From NCBI GenBank assembly GCA_963705545.1, contig CAVPJX010000001.1:310001-374000 (forward strand): DNA of 64,000 nucleotides. The letters are read 5' to 3'. The notes beneath the pieces were generated by a model. The model did no database searches, was not told where the DNA came from, and saw only the letters and a list, made by a program, of their open reading frames with translations. Origin of the DNA: DATBLY01 sp963705545. GTDB taxonomy: Bacteria > Actinomycetota > UBA4738 > HRBIN12. Position numbers and translations under genes: made by a program. Below, in pieces: positions 53,074-61,928 of the stretch (its first letter is position 1; every line of letters begins with the position of its first letter).

Positions 53074-53849
53074 CACATCTCCCCGAGGTACGCCTCCCGC
53101 ATCAAGGGGTTGGCGAGCAGGTTCGTGGCGGTGTCGGCGAGCACGACCTCGCCGGTCTGGATCACGTAGCCTCGGTCGGCGATCGAGAGCGCCATGTTGG
53201 CGTTCTGCTCGACCACGAAGATCGTGGTGCCGAGCGCACGGATCTGCTTGATGATCTCGAACACCTGATCCACCAGCACCGGGGCGAGCCCCATCGACGG
53301 CTCGTCCATCAGCAGCACCTTGGGCTTGGCCATCAGGGCGCGACACATCGCGACCATCTGCTGCTCGCCGCCCGAGAGCGTGCCCGCCTTCTGCTTGAGG
53401 CGCTCGCGCACACGCGGGAACACGTCGAGCAGCTCCTCGCGCTGTCGCGCGATCTCGGCCTTGTCCGTACGCTGGAACGCGCCCAGGTCGAGGTTCTCCG
53501 AGACCGTCATGTTCGCGAACAACCGCCGGTTCTCCGGGACCATCGACACGCCGCGCCGGACGACCTCCATGGTCGGCAGGCCGCTCACGACCTGTCCGTC
53601 CAGGACCACCTCGCCCTCGCTCGGTTTCACGTAGCCGAGGATCGTCTTGAGGGTGGTCGTCTTGCCGCTCGCGTTGCCCCCGAGCAGGCAGACCATCTCG
53701 CCCGCGAAGATCTCGACGTCGACGTTGCGGAGGACCGCGACGAGTCCATAGTGCGTGCTCACGTTGCGGAGCTCGAGGATCGGACGGCGATCGCCGTTCG
53801 TCACCGGCGGGGGCGCAGGGCTCGCGGGCGCCCGCTCGTCGTCGCTCAT
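53073..53849 (-). CDS. livF: Branched-chain-type amino-acid ABC transporter ATPase LivF
   Basis: 258 residues from ATG 53849 (ATGA overlap with livG). A ~23-residue acidic/Pro-rich N-terminus precedes the domain. Walker A is GGNASGKTTTLKT (Ala-Ser in place of Gly-Ala), signature LSGGEQQMVAMCRAL, Walker B VLLMDEPSMGLAP, and the LivF-type FVVEQNANMALSIADRGYV. It is one of two ATPases of the importer. Its last base overlaps the cyclodeaminase gene. Confidence 0.94.
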   Translation of the reverse strand: MSDDERAPASPAPPPVTNGDRRPILELRNVSTHYGLVAVLRNVDVEIFAGEMVCLLGGNASGKTTTLKTILGYVKPSEGEVVLDGQVVSGLPTMEVVRRGVSMVPENRRLFANMTVSENLDLGAFQRTDKAEIARQREELLDVFPRVRERLKQKAGTLSGGEQQMVAMCRALMAKPKVLLMDEPSMGLAPVLVDQVFEIIKQIRALGTTIFVVEQNANMALSIADRGYVIQTGEVVLADTATNLLANPLMREAYLGEM

Positions 53850-54628
53850 CCGACCGCCTTCGTCCCGAGGTAGGCCTCGATCACCCGGTCGTCGTGCGCG
53901 ACCTCGTCGTAGGAGCCCTCCGCGATCTTCTGTCCGTAGTCGCATGCCACGACCCGGTCGGAGACGCCCTTGACCACGCGCATGTCGTGCTCGATCACGA
54001 GCACCGTCAGCCCGAGCTGGTCACGCATCCGGACGATGTGATCGCGGAGCTCGAGGGTCTCGCGTGGGTTCATCCCGGCCGTCGGCTCGTCGAGCATGAT
54101 GATCGCGGGCTCCGTGGCGAGGGCCCGCGCCATCTCGAGACGCCGGCGGTTCGCGTACGAGAGCGAGAACGCGGGCTGCTCCTGACGGTACCCGGCCAGG
54201 CGCGAGCCGAAGAACCCGAGGGCCTCGCGGGCGCGCTCGCGGATCAGCGCCTCCTCGCGTCGGGTGCGCGGCAGCCGCAGGATCGACCCGAACACCCCGG
54301 AGCGCGTCCGCGCGTGCTGGCCCACCATGGCGTTCTCGAGGACGGTCATGTTCGGGAACAGGTGGACGTTCTGGAACGTCCGGGCGATGCCGAGCTTGGT
54401 GACCTGGTGGGGGAGCAAACCGACGATGCTCTCCCCGCGGAAGCGGATGTCGCCCTGGTCGGGGGCGTAGAGCCCGGTGATCACGTTGAACATCGTGCTC
54501 TTGCCGGCGCCGTTCGGCCCGATCACCGAGAGGATCTCGCCCTCGTCGACGGCGACGTCGAGCCCCGCCAGCGCCGACACCCCGCCGAACCGCTTGTGGA
54601 CGCCGTCGATCTCGAGGATCGCGGTCAT
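53846..54628 (-). CDS. livG: Branched-chain-type amino-acid ABC transporter ATPase LivG
   Basis: 260 residues from ATG 54628 (ATGA overlap with livM). Walker A is GPNGAGKSTMFN. LivG-type TKLGIARTFQNVHLFPNMTV, signature FSLSYANRRRLEMARAL (SYANRR in place of SGGQQR), Walker B IIMLDEPTAGMNPRET and VIEHDMRVVKGVSDRVV follow. It pairs with LivF. The degenerate ABC signature is worth noting but is known in some LivG proteins. Confidence 0.94.
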   Translation of the reverse strand: MTAILEIDGVHKRFGGVSALAGLDVAVDEGEILSVIGPNGAGKSTMFNVITGLYAPDQGDIRFRGESIVGLLPHQVTKLGIARTFQNVHLFPNMTVLENAMVGQHARTRSGVFGSILRLPRTRREEALIRERAREALGFFGSRLAGYRQEQPAFSLSYANRRRLEMARALATEPAIIMLDEPTAGMNPRETLELRDHIVRMRDQLGLTVLVIEHDMRVVKGVSDRVVACDYGQKIAEGSYDEVAHDDRVIEAYLGTKAVG

Positions 54629-56394
54629 CCCGCACCCTCGCCGAGCGGCGACAGGGGCGCCGCAACGTCCTCGTCGCCCGACAGGTCGCTCGCCCACTTG
54701 TCCTGGGCCCGGTCCTCCTCGTGGAGCTCTCGGCTCCGGCGGATGTTCGGGATCAGGCCCTGCGGCCGTAGGATCATGATCGCGACCAGCACCGCACCGT
54801 AGATCAGCTGCCGGTACTCCTCGAACTCTCGCAGGAGCCCGGGGAGACCGATCAGGACGAGCGCACCCACGACGACGCCGGGGATGCTGCCCATCCCGCC
54901 GAGGATCACGATCGACAGGACGGTGATCGACACGAGATACTCGAAGCTCGCGGGGGTGAGCGAACCGAGCTTCACGCCGAGGAGCGCCCCGCCGAGCGAC
55001 CCGATCGCGCCGCCCATCGCGAACGCCAGGAGCTTGAACCGCGTGGTGCTGATGCCCATCGCATCCGCGACCTGCTCGTCCTCGCGCATCGCGTTCCACG
55101 CGCGGCCGATCCGCGAGCTCGCGAGTCGCCACGACACGAAGATCGCGATCGCGACGAAGGCGAGGGCCAGGTAGAAGAAGTGGTGCGGCTCTCGGAACCC
55201 GAAGCCGCCGATCGCCGCGTCGGTCACGTCGCGCATCCCCTGCGGGCCGCCGACCAGCGGGGCGAGCCAGTTCGAGCTGATCAGGATCGAGACCATCTCG
55301 CCGAGGCCCAGGGTGACGATCGCGAGGTAGTCGCCGCGCAGCCGCAGGACCGGGGCCCCGATCAGGACGCCGACGCCGGCGGCCAGCATCACGACGATCG
55401 GGATCGCCACGTAGAAGTTCAGGTCGAGGGAGAAGGCGGGCGCCGCCGCGCCGGTGGTGGTGTTCAGGGTCGCGCCCGTCAGCAAGGCCATCGTGTAGGC
55501 ACCGAAGCCGAAGAACGCCACGTACCCCAGGTCGAGCAGGCCCGCGTACCCGACGACGATGTTCAGGCCGATCGCGAGGAGCAGGAAGATCATCGCGGTC
55601 CCCAACACGTCGGAGACCACCGTTCCGAGGAGCACGGGGATCAGGGCGAGCAGGCCGATCACGATCACGATGCCGGCCACCCTCGCCGCGGGCTGCTCCT
55701 GGGAGATCGTCCGGACCGACGCTCGGACCCGATCGCCCCGGCGCAACCACACGACCGACAGTCCCAGCGAGACGAGGAACACGACGGCGGCCCCGATCCA
55801 GGTGAGCCCGCCGGTCACCGGGCTGTACAGCCAGTCGGGGTCCAGGCCGACCTCCTGCATCGCGACCGGCACGATCCGCTGCAGCAGCGCCATCAACAGG
55901 GTGATCACCACCGCGTTGCCGAGCGGGCGGCGGATCGCGGGGTCGAGCGAGCGGAACGCGCCGCCCAGCCCGCCGAAGATCGCGCCGGCGACGATCAGCA
56001 GGCCCACGGCGGCCCACATCGACAGCCCGAACGACAGGAAGTCGAGCAGGTCCGGGGAGACGGCCACGAAGATGTCGCGGATCCGATCGAGGCCGAACCA
56101 ATCGACGAACGCGACCGAGAGCCCGACGAGGGCCCCCGAGGTCGCGCCCACCACCGCGCCGGCGGCGCCGGCGCGCGCGGCGTCCACCCGCTGGATCTCG
56201 CCCCCCACGATCCGGGGGCGGGTCGCGACGTACCCCGCACCGAACGCGGCCACGGCCACCATCGCCCGGCTGCCGGTCACCAGCTCCCCGATCAGGTTGC
56301 GCTCGGCGAACTTGGCCAGGAGGCCGACGAGCCCCAGGTAGATGATCGCGATCCCACCGATGAAGCCGGCGAAGATCAGGCGGCGAGGGTTCAT
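54625..56394 (-). CDS. livM: Branched-chain-type amino-acid ABC permease LivM with N-terminal membrane extension
   Basis: 589 residues from ATG 56394, sharing a base with the livH stop (TGATG). The core (from about residue 238) has the LivM hallmarks LAIGLNIVVGYAGLLDLGYV, FFGFGAYTMAL, LRLRGDYLAIVTLGLGEM and AWNAMREDEQVADAMGI. Residues 1-235 are an added region with about five hydrophobic segments (for example LIFAGFIGGIAIIYLGLVGL and NAVVITLLMALLQ). Typical LivM has 300-430 residues. The extension resembles no domain I can name. It pairs with LivH as the channel. Confidence 0.92.
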   Translation of the reverse strand: MNPRRLIFAGFIGGIAIIYLGLVGLLAKFAERNLIGELVTGSRAMVAVAAFGAGYVATRPRIVGGEIQRVDAARAGAAGAVVGATSGALVGLSVAFVDWFGLDRIRDIFVAVSPDLLDFLSFGLSMWAAVGLLIVAGAIFGGLGGAFRSLDPAIRRPLGNAVVITLLMALLQRIVPVAMQEVGLDPDWLYSPVTGGLTWIGAAVVFLVSLGLSVVWLRRGDRVRASVRTISQEQPAARVAGIVIVIGLLALIPVLLGTVVSDVLGTAMIFLLLAIGLNIVVGYAGLLDLGYVAFFGFGAYTMALLTGATLNTTTGAAAPAFSLDLNFYVAIPIVVMLAAGVGVLIGAPVLRLRGDYLAIVTLGLGEMVSILISSNWLAPLVGGPQGMRDVTDAAIGGFGFREPHHFFYLALAFVAIAIFVSWRLASSRIGRAWNAMREDEQVADAMGISTTRFKLLAFAMGGAIGSLGGALLGVKLGSLTPASFEYLVSITVLSIVILGGMGSIPGVVVGALVLIGLPGLLREFEEYRQLIYGAVLVAIMILRPQGLIPNIRRSRELHEEDRAQDKWASDLSGDEDVAAPLSPLGEGAG

Positions 56395-57497
56395 CAGACC
56401 TTGTCCGCCTCGCCGGAGCCGAGGAGCCCGCCCGGACGGAAGATCAGGACGAGGACCAGGACCGCGAAGGTCACGACGTCCTCGAGCTGGAACGGCGACG
56501 GGACGTTGAACCCCGTCAGGAGGAGCGGCGGGCCGACCGCCTGCAGGACCCCCAGCGTGAACCCGCCGAGCGCGGCGCCGCCGATGCTCCCGATCCCTCC
56601 GAGCACCGCGGCGGTGAACGCCGAGATCCCGGGGCGGACCCCCATGAAGTAGTTCACCGACTCGAAGGTCAGGGCGAACAGGACCCCGGCGATCCCGGCG
56701 AGGATCCCGCCGATCACGAAGGTCTTCACGACCACCCGGTTCACGTCGATCCCCATCAGGCTCGCGATCTCCTGGTCCTCCGCCACCGCGCGCATCGATT
56801 TGCCCGTCTTCGTCCGAGCGACGATGTACTGCAGGATGCCCATCGAGATCAGCGAGACCACCAGCACCACGACGCGGATCCGGTCGACCGGGAACCCGAG
56901 GATCGTCCACGTGCCGTCGAGCACCTCGGGTCTCGGATAGCCCTGCGTGTTCGTCCCGAAGAACCCACGCGCCGTCTGCTGGAGGAACAGGGAAGCCCCG
57001 ATCGCCGTGATCAGCGGGACCAGGCGTGGTGCGTTCCGGAGCGGCCGGTACGCGACCCGCTCCAGCAGCACGGCCACGCCCACCGAGGTCGCGACCGCGA
57101 CCCCGAAGATGATCAGGAGCGCCGTCACCGGGTTCCGGTTCAGGAAGCCGCTGTCCGCGTACGCGCTGGCGAAGAAGAAGGAGACGTAGGCCCCCATCAT
57201 GAAGACCTCGCCGTGCGCGAAGTTGATCATCCGCAGGATGCCGTAGACCAGCGTGTAGCCGAGCGCGATCAGCGCGAAGATCGCTCCCTGCGAGATGCCG
57301 CGGACGATGATGCCCCGCCAGGTGTCCCAGGTGTACGCCTCGCCCGCGGGGAGCGTGAGGGTCTTGTACGACCCGATGATCACGAACGCCGTGATCGCGA
57401 TGGACAGGACGGTCAGGATGATGCGCCGGACCGGGAGACGCTCGAGCGCCGACATCCGCACGGTCGGCCGTCTCGCGGGCGTCGCGGCGTTCGCCAT
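56394..57497 (-). CDS. livH: Branched-chain-type amino-acid ABC permease LivH
   Basis: 367 residues, ATG start. After a ~70-residue N-terminal part with one helix, the LivH core shows GISQGAIFALIALGYTLVYG, MINFAHGEVFMMGAYVSFF, ERVAYRPLRNAPRLVPLITA and MRAVAEDQEIASLMGID. The closing RPGGLLGSGEADKV is also typical. It forms the channel with LivM. It follows livK by about 90 bases. Confidence 0.95.
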   Translation of the reverse strand: MANAATPARRPTVRMSALERLPVRRIILTVLSIAITAFVIIGSYKTLTLPAGEAYTWDTWRGIIVRGISQGAIFALIALGYTLVYGILRMINFAHGEVFMMGAYVSFFFASAYADSGFLNRNPVTALLIIFGVAVATSVGVAVLLERVAYRPLRNAPRLVPLITAIGASLFLQQTARGFFGTNTQGYPRPEVLDGTWTILGFPVDRIRVVVLVVSLISMGILQYIVARTKTGKSMRAVAEDQEIASLMGIDVNRVVVKTFVIGGILAGIAGVLFALTFESVNYFMGVRPGISAFTAAVLGGIGSIGGAALGGFTLGVLQAVGPPLLLTGFNVPSPFQLEDVVTFAVLVLVLIFRPGGLLGSGEADKV

Positions 57498-57586
57498 CGG
57501 GTCCCCCTGCCCCTCGTGAACGGGGCCGCGGGCGAGCCTCTCGGCTCACCCGCGGCCCAGTCCTCGATCGATCTTTCCGCGGTCCT

Positions 57587-58928
57587 CTAGAGGACGTCGC
57601 CCAGCGACTTCGTCTCGCTGAAGACCGGGCCCGCGTCGGGCTCCCCGCCTTCGACCGGCCACCCCGGCGCCTCGAAGACACCGATCGTGACGTCGGTGGC
57701 GCAGTCACCCGTCTCGTTGCAGGTGATCGTGCCCGTGATGCCCTGGTACCCGCTCGTCGCGAAGATCGCGTCGCGGAGCGCGACGCGCGGGATCGTGAGC
57801 GAGCCGTCGTCGTTCTCGACCGCGACCGACTCGACCGCGGCGAACAGGATGTTCATCGCGTCGAACGAGTGCGCGTGGAAGACCGACGTCGGCGGCGTAC
57901 CGACCCGCTCCTCGTACGCGGGGATGAAGTCGTTCTTGTAGAAATCACCCTCCGCGAACACGGATAGGTCAGGCGAGGACGCGAACACGCCCTTCGCCGC
58001 GGCGCCGGCCGTCTCCAGGAAGTCGGTCGCGAGGCAACCGTCGGAGCCGATCAGCAGGGTGTCGGGCATGATGTCGGCCGCCTGCTGCGCGATCAGCGCG
58101 CACGCCGGGTTGAAGTCCGGGAAGTACAGCGCGCCGGGGTTGCCGTTCGCGATGCCCTCCAGGAGCGCCCCGAAGTCCGTGTCGGCGCTGTTGATCGCCT
58201 CGATCGCGGTGATCTCACCGCCGGCCGCCTCGAAGTTGTCGCGGAACGCGGCCGCGAGGCCGTCCGCGTACGGGCTCTCGTCGTTGATCGTCGCCGCGCT
58301 GTGGATCCCCTGCTGGTTGTAGATGAAGTCGGAGACGATCGCGCCCTGGATCTTGTCGTTGTGCGCGGTGCGCAGGTAGAAGGGCTGGTGCGCCTCCGCC
58401 GAGGTGAGCCCCGGGTTCGTGTTCGACGGCGAGATCAGCAGGATCCCCTTGTCGGAGAAGATCTTGTCCGCCACACCCAGCGCCGCGCTGGAGCAGCTCG
58501 TGCCGATCACGGCCAGGATCGACGGATCGGCCGCGAGGGCCGTGGCGCCGGCCTGGCCGCCGTCGGCGGAGCAGCCGTCGTCCTCGTTCTGGAGCTGGAC
58601 GTCGTGGCCGAGGAGCTGGCCGTCGGTGCCGTCCAGCGTCCCGTCCAGGTAGTCGATCGCCATGCGCCGCACCGGCCTGGCTGTCCAGACCGAGCGACGC
58701 CGTGTCACCGCTGATCGCGAGCAGCGTGCCGATCGTGATCGGCTCGCCCGACGCGACCTCGAGACAGCCGAACTCGGCCGACGCACAGTCGACCGCGGCC
58801 CCCGTCTCGCCACCCGTGGCTCCCCCGGTCTCTTCGCCGCCCGTGTCGTCGTCGTTCGAGCAGGCGGCGCCGACGAGCGAGAGCACGGCGACGAGCGCGA
58901 GCAGCCGAAGTACTCGGCGATGCTTCAT
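57587..58928 (-). CDS. livK: Branched-chain-type amino-acid-binding lipoprotein LivK, frameshifted
   Basis: ATG 58928 follows GGAGGGGGGTCC. The signal peptide ends in LVGAAC, then an Asp/Thr/Gly linker. One extra base near 58675-58678 breaks the frame after GDTASLGLDSQ. Removing it continues into RRMAIDYLDGTLDGTDGQLL and gives 446 residues. The type I binding fold shows AVIGTSCSSAALGVADKIF, NPGLTSAEAHQPFYLRTAHN, FIYNQQGIHSAATINDESPY and VFHAHSFDAMNILFAA. It is the receptor of the LivKHMGF importer and the first gene of that operon. Confidence 0.9.
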
Positions 58929-59001
58929 GGACCCCCCTCCCTTTCCTCTGCCTTGGATGGTGGTTGGTACCACAGAACGTGGTCCCAGGCCAACCATCCG
59001 T

Positions 59002-59020
59002 CGGGTGCGCCACGCACCCG
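59002..59020 (-). terminator. 8-bp stem-loop after trpA
   Basis: CGGGTGCG (59002-59009) pairs perfectly with CGCACCCG (59013-59020) around a 3-base loop, 77 bases downstream of the trpA stop and before livK. No T tract follows, so termination would be factor-assisted. Seen directly; role inferred. Confidence 0.45.
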
Positions 59021-59097
59021 TCCGGTCACCCTCCTGATACGAGGCTCGGGCGAGGCCGGGATGGACCGTGCGGGGAGCACGATGGTGATCCGCGGGC

Positions 59098-59874
59098 TCA
59101 GCCGCCGGGGATCGCCGCCCGGAAGGCCTCCGCCGTGGGCACCAGGTCCTCGGCGCGCCCCTCGACCAGCGGAGCCATGATCGAGCTCCCGACGATCACC
59201 CCGTCGGCGAACGCGCACGCCTCGGCGGCCTGCTCGGGGGTCGCGATCCCCACCCCCACGAGCAGCGGCAGGTCGGTGTGCTCGCGGGCGGCCCCGACGA
59301 CCTGGGCGGCGGTGCCGGCGAGACGATCCCGAGCGCCGGTCACGCCGTACGTGGACACGCAGTAGACGAACCCCGAGGCCGCCGCCGCGATGCGGGCCAG
59401 CCGATCGGGAGCCGTCCCGGGGGCCGCGAGCAGCACGGTGTCGATGCCGGCCGCGCGGCAGGCGTCCCCCCACCCGTCGAGCTCGTCGACGGGGAGATCG
59501 GGCACGATCGCTCCCGAGACCCCCGCGCCGCGCGCGCGCGCCGCGAACGCCTCGAACCCCAGGCGGTAGACGGGGTTCACGTAGGTCATCACGGCCACGG
59601 GCACATCCAGGCCGCGTCCCGGCGATCGTCTCCAGGATGGCCGACGGGCGGGCTCCCCGTGCTCGAGCGCGGTGCGTGAGGCCTCCTGGATCACTCCCCC
59701 GTCCATCACGGGGTCCGAGAACGGGATCCCCACCTCGATCGCGTCGGCCCCCGCGTCCTGCAGGGCGCGCAGGAGCGACCCATCCACCCCCGGGAACCCG
59801 CCGGTCACGTACGGGACGAACGCGTGGCCCCCCCCGTCGCGACGGCTCCTCAGGACCGTCTCGAGCTCAGCCAT
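59098..59874 (-). CDS. trpA: Tryptophan synthase alpha chain
   Basis: 258 residues from ATG 59874, overlapping trpB by 8 bases. Catalytic Glu lies in DAIEVGIPFSDPVMDG. VAVMTYVNPVYRLG and GAIVPDLPVDE with the second acid, and the phosphate-binding GVGIATPEQAAEACAFADGV, are present. A stretch near residues 72-86 reads out of family (EPARRPSWRRSPG). A two-base excess near 59654 and one near 59617 compensate each other, and correcting them restores ARPSAILETIAGRGLD. The gene is otherwise complete. It cleaves indole-glycerol phosphate to indole for TrpB. Confidence 0.94.
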   Translation of the reverse strand: MAELETVLRSRRDGGGHAFVPYVTGGFPGVDGSLLRALQDAGADAIEVGIPFSDPVMDGGVIQEASRTALEHGEPARRPSWRRSPGRGLDVPVAVMTYVNPVYRLGFEAFAARARGAGVSGAIVPDLPVDELDGWGDACRAAGIDTVLLAAPGTAPDRLARIAAAASGFVYCVSTYGVTGARDRLAGTAAQVVGAAREHTDLPLLVGVGIATPEQAAEACAFADGVIVGSSIMAPLVEGRAEDLVPTAEAFRAAIPGG

Positions 59875-61072
59875 CGCGCGCCGCCAGCGCCGCCCGGACG
59901 GTGTCCAGGTCCTTGTCTCCCCGGCCCGACAGGCACACCAGCACGGTCGCACCCTGGGGGAGCTCGCGTCGCAGCAGCCAGCCGATCACGTGCGACGGCT
60001 CGAGCGCCGGCAGGATCCCCTGGGTGCGCGCCAGCGCCTGGAACCCGTCGAGCGCCTCGTCGTCGGTCACCGAGACGTATCCCGCCAGGCCCTCATCGTG
60101 CAGGAACGCGTGCTCCGGTCCGACGCCCGGGTAGTCGAGTCCGGCCGAGATCGAGTGCGTCTCGGCGACCTGGCCGGCCTCGTCCTGCAACAGGTACGAC
60201 AGCGCCCCGTGCAGGATGCCCGGCTGGCCCTGCGTGATCGACGAGCAGTGCTCGCCGAGCTGCGAACCACGACCGCCGGCCTCGACACCGGTCAACCGGA
60301 CGCCCGGCGCGCCGACGAACGCGGTGAACATGCCGATCGCGTTGCTGCCGCCGCCGACGCACGCGAGGACGTGCTCGGGCTCGCCTCCGGTGGCGTCGCG
60401 GAACTGCCCCCGGGCCTCGTCGCCGATCACGCGCTGGAGATCTCGGACGAGCCACGGGAACGGGTGCGGTCCGACGACCGACCCGATGATGTAGTGGGTG
60501 TGCTCGACCGTGGCGGCCCAGTCTCGGAGCGCCTCGTTCACGGCCTCCTTCAGGGTTCGGGTTCCCGCCATCACCGGGACGACCTCCGCGCCGAGCAGCT
60601 TCATCCGCGCGACGTTGGGCGCCTGCCGGTGCGTGTCCTCCTCCCCCATGTAGACGACGCAAGGCAAGCCGAGCAGCGCGCACGCCGTCGCAGCGGCGAC
60701 CCCGTGTTGGCCCGCGCCGGTCTCCGCGATGATGCGCGTCTTGCCCAGGCGCGTGGCGACGAGGGCCTGTCCGAGGGCGTTGTTGATCTTGTGCGCACCC
60801 GTGTGCGCGAGATCCTCGCGCTTCAGCCAGATCCGGTACCCGAGCTCCTCGGAGAGGCGTTCCGCGTAGGTGATGGGAGTGGGCCGGCCGACGAAGTCCC
60901 GCAGCAGCGCGCCCAGCTCGGCGCGGAAGCCGGGATCCTCGCGCAGGCTCGACCACGCGGCCTCGAGCTCGTCCAGGGCCGGGATCAGCACCTCCGGAAC
61001 GTACCGACCGCCATAGGTCCCGAACCGCCCGTGGGCGTCGGGCACCGTCGGACGGCTCTCGATCCTCACCAT
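59867..61072 (-). CDS. trpB: Tryptophan synthase beta chain
   Basis: 401 residues from ATG 61072, overlapping trpC by 7 bases. The N-terminus GRFGTYGGRYVPE is typical. PLP Lys95 lies in HTGAHKINNALGQ, the catalytic Glu in IAETGAGQHGVA, the phosphate-binding Ser loop in VGGGSNAIGMF, and SAGLDYPGVGPEH follows. It joins indole and serine to make tryptophan. Middle gene of trpCBA. Confidence 0.97.
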   Translation of the reverse strand: MVRIESRPTVPDAHGRFGTYGGRYVPEVLIPALDELEAAWSSLREDPGFRAELGALLRDFVGRPTPITYAERLSEELGYRIWLKREDLAHTGAHKINNALGQALVATRLGKTRIIAETGAGQHGVAAATACALLGLPCVVYMGEEDTHRQAPNVARMKLLGAEVVPVMAGTRTLKEAVNEALRDWAATVEHTHYIIGSVVGPHPFPWLVRDLQRVIGDEARGQFRDATGGEPEHVLACVGGGSNAIGMFTAFVGAPGVRLTGVEAGGRGSQLGEHCSSITQGQPGILHGALSYLLQDEAGQVAETHSISAGLDYPGVGPEHAFLHDEGLAGYVSVTDDEALDGFQALARTQGILPALEPSHVIGWLLRRELPQGATVLVCLSGRGDKDLDTVRAALAARDG

Positions 61073-61857
61073 GCTCGACCCGTCTCCCGTTCCGCGCCGA
61101 TGAGCTCGGCGATCGCGCCCGCGGGGTCGTCCGCCCGCATCAGCGCCTCGCCCACCAGGATGGCAGACGCCCCGGCCCGCAGCGCGGCCTCCACGTCCGC
61201 CCGGGTCCGGATCCCGCTCTCGAACACCGCGATCCGGTCGGCCGGGACGCGACGGAGCGCGCGCAGCGCGCGCTCGGGGTCCATCTCGAGGGACTCGAGG
61301 TCGCGAGCGTTCACGCCGACGATCCGGGCACCCGCCGCGAGCGCTTCGTCGAGATCGGCCTCGGCGTGCGTTTCGACGAGCGCGGCCATCCCGAGATCGT
61401 CGGCCGCCTGGATGAGGGCGGCGAGCTCGGCCTGCGAGACGCACGCCGCGATCAGCAGCACGGCGTCTGCGCCGGCAGCCCTCGACTCGATCACCTGCGC
61501 CGGGTCGATCAGGAAGTCCTTGCGGAGGACGGGGAGACCGACGGCGGCGCGGACCGCGCGGAGATCGGCGAGCGTGCCGTCGAAGTGGCGGGGTTCCGTG
61601 AGGACGGAGATCGCGCTGGCGCCGCCGTCCGCATAGGCCCGAGCCTGGGTGGCCGGATCGCGCTCGGCGATCGCGCCCGCCGACGGCGAGGCGCGCTTCA
61701 CCTCGGCGATCACGGCCGGCGTCGTGGCCCGCAGGGCGGCCTCGAACCCGCGCGGAGGGGGCGACGCGAGCGCCCGCTCCATCAGCACGGAGACGTCGAG
61801 CGGCTCGCGGTCCAGGCGGAGACGCAGGTCGCGCACCAGATCCGAGAGGAAGCCCAT
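61066..61857 (-). CDS. trpC: Indole-3-glycerol phosphate synthase
   Basis: 263 residues. The barrel has VIAEVKRASPSAGAI, ISVLTEPRHFDGTLADL, LRKDFLIDPAQVIESRAAGA, VNARDLESLEMD and VFESGIRTRADVE, with GASAILVGEALMRADDP closing the phosphate site. These hold the catalytic Lys and Glu residues of the family. A -10-like TAGACT lies nine bases before the ATG. No trpF, trpD or trpE lies nearby; first gene of trpCBA. Confidence 0.96.
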   Translation of the reverse strand: MGFLSDLVRDLRLRLDREPLDVSVLMERALASPPPRGFEAALRATTPAVIAEVKRASPSAGAIAERDPATQARAYADGGASAISVLTEPRHFDGTLADLRAVRAAVGLPVLRKDFLIDPAQVIESRAAGADAVLLIAACVSQAELAALIQAADDLGMAALVETHAEADLDEALAAGARIVGVNARDLESLEMDPERALRALRRVPADRIAVFESGIRTRADVEAALRAGASAILVGEALMRADDPAGAIAELIGAERETGRAW

Positions 61858-61928
61858 CGCCGGCCGAGTCTACCGAGGCGCCGGGCGCAGGCCTGAGGTC
61901 ACACGCGCGGCGGAGGGGGCCCCGCGAC

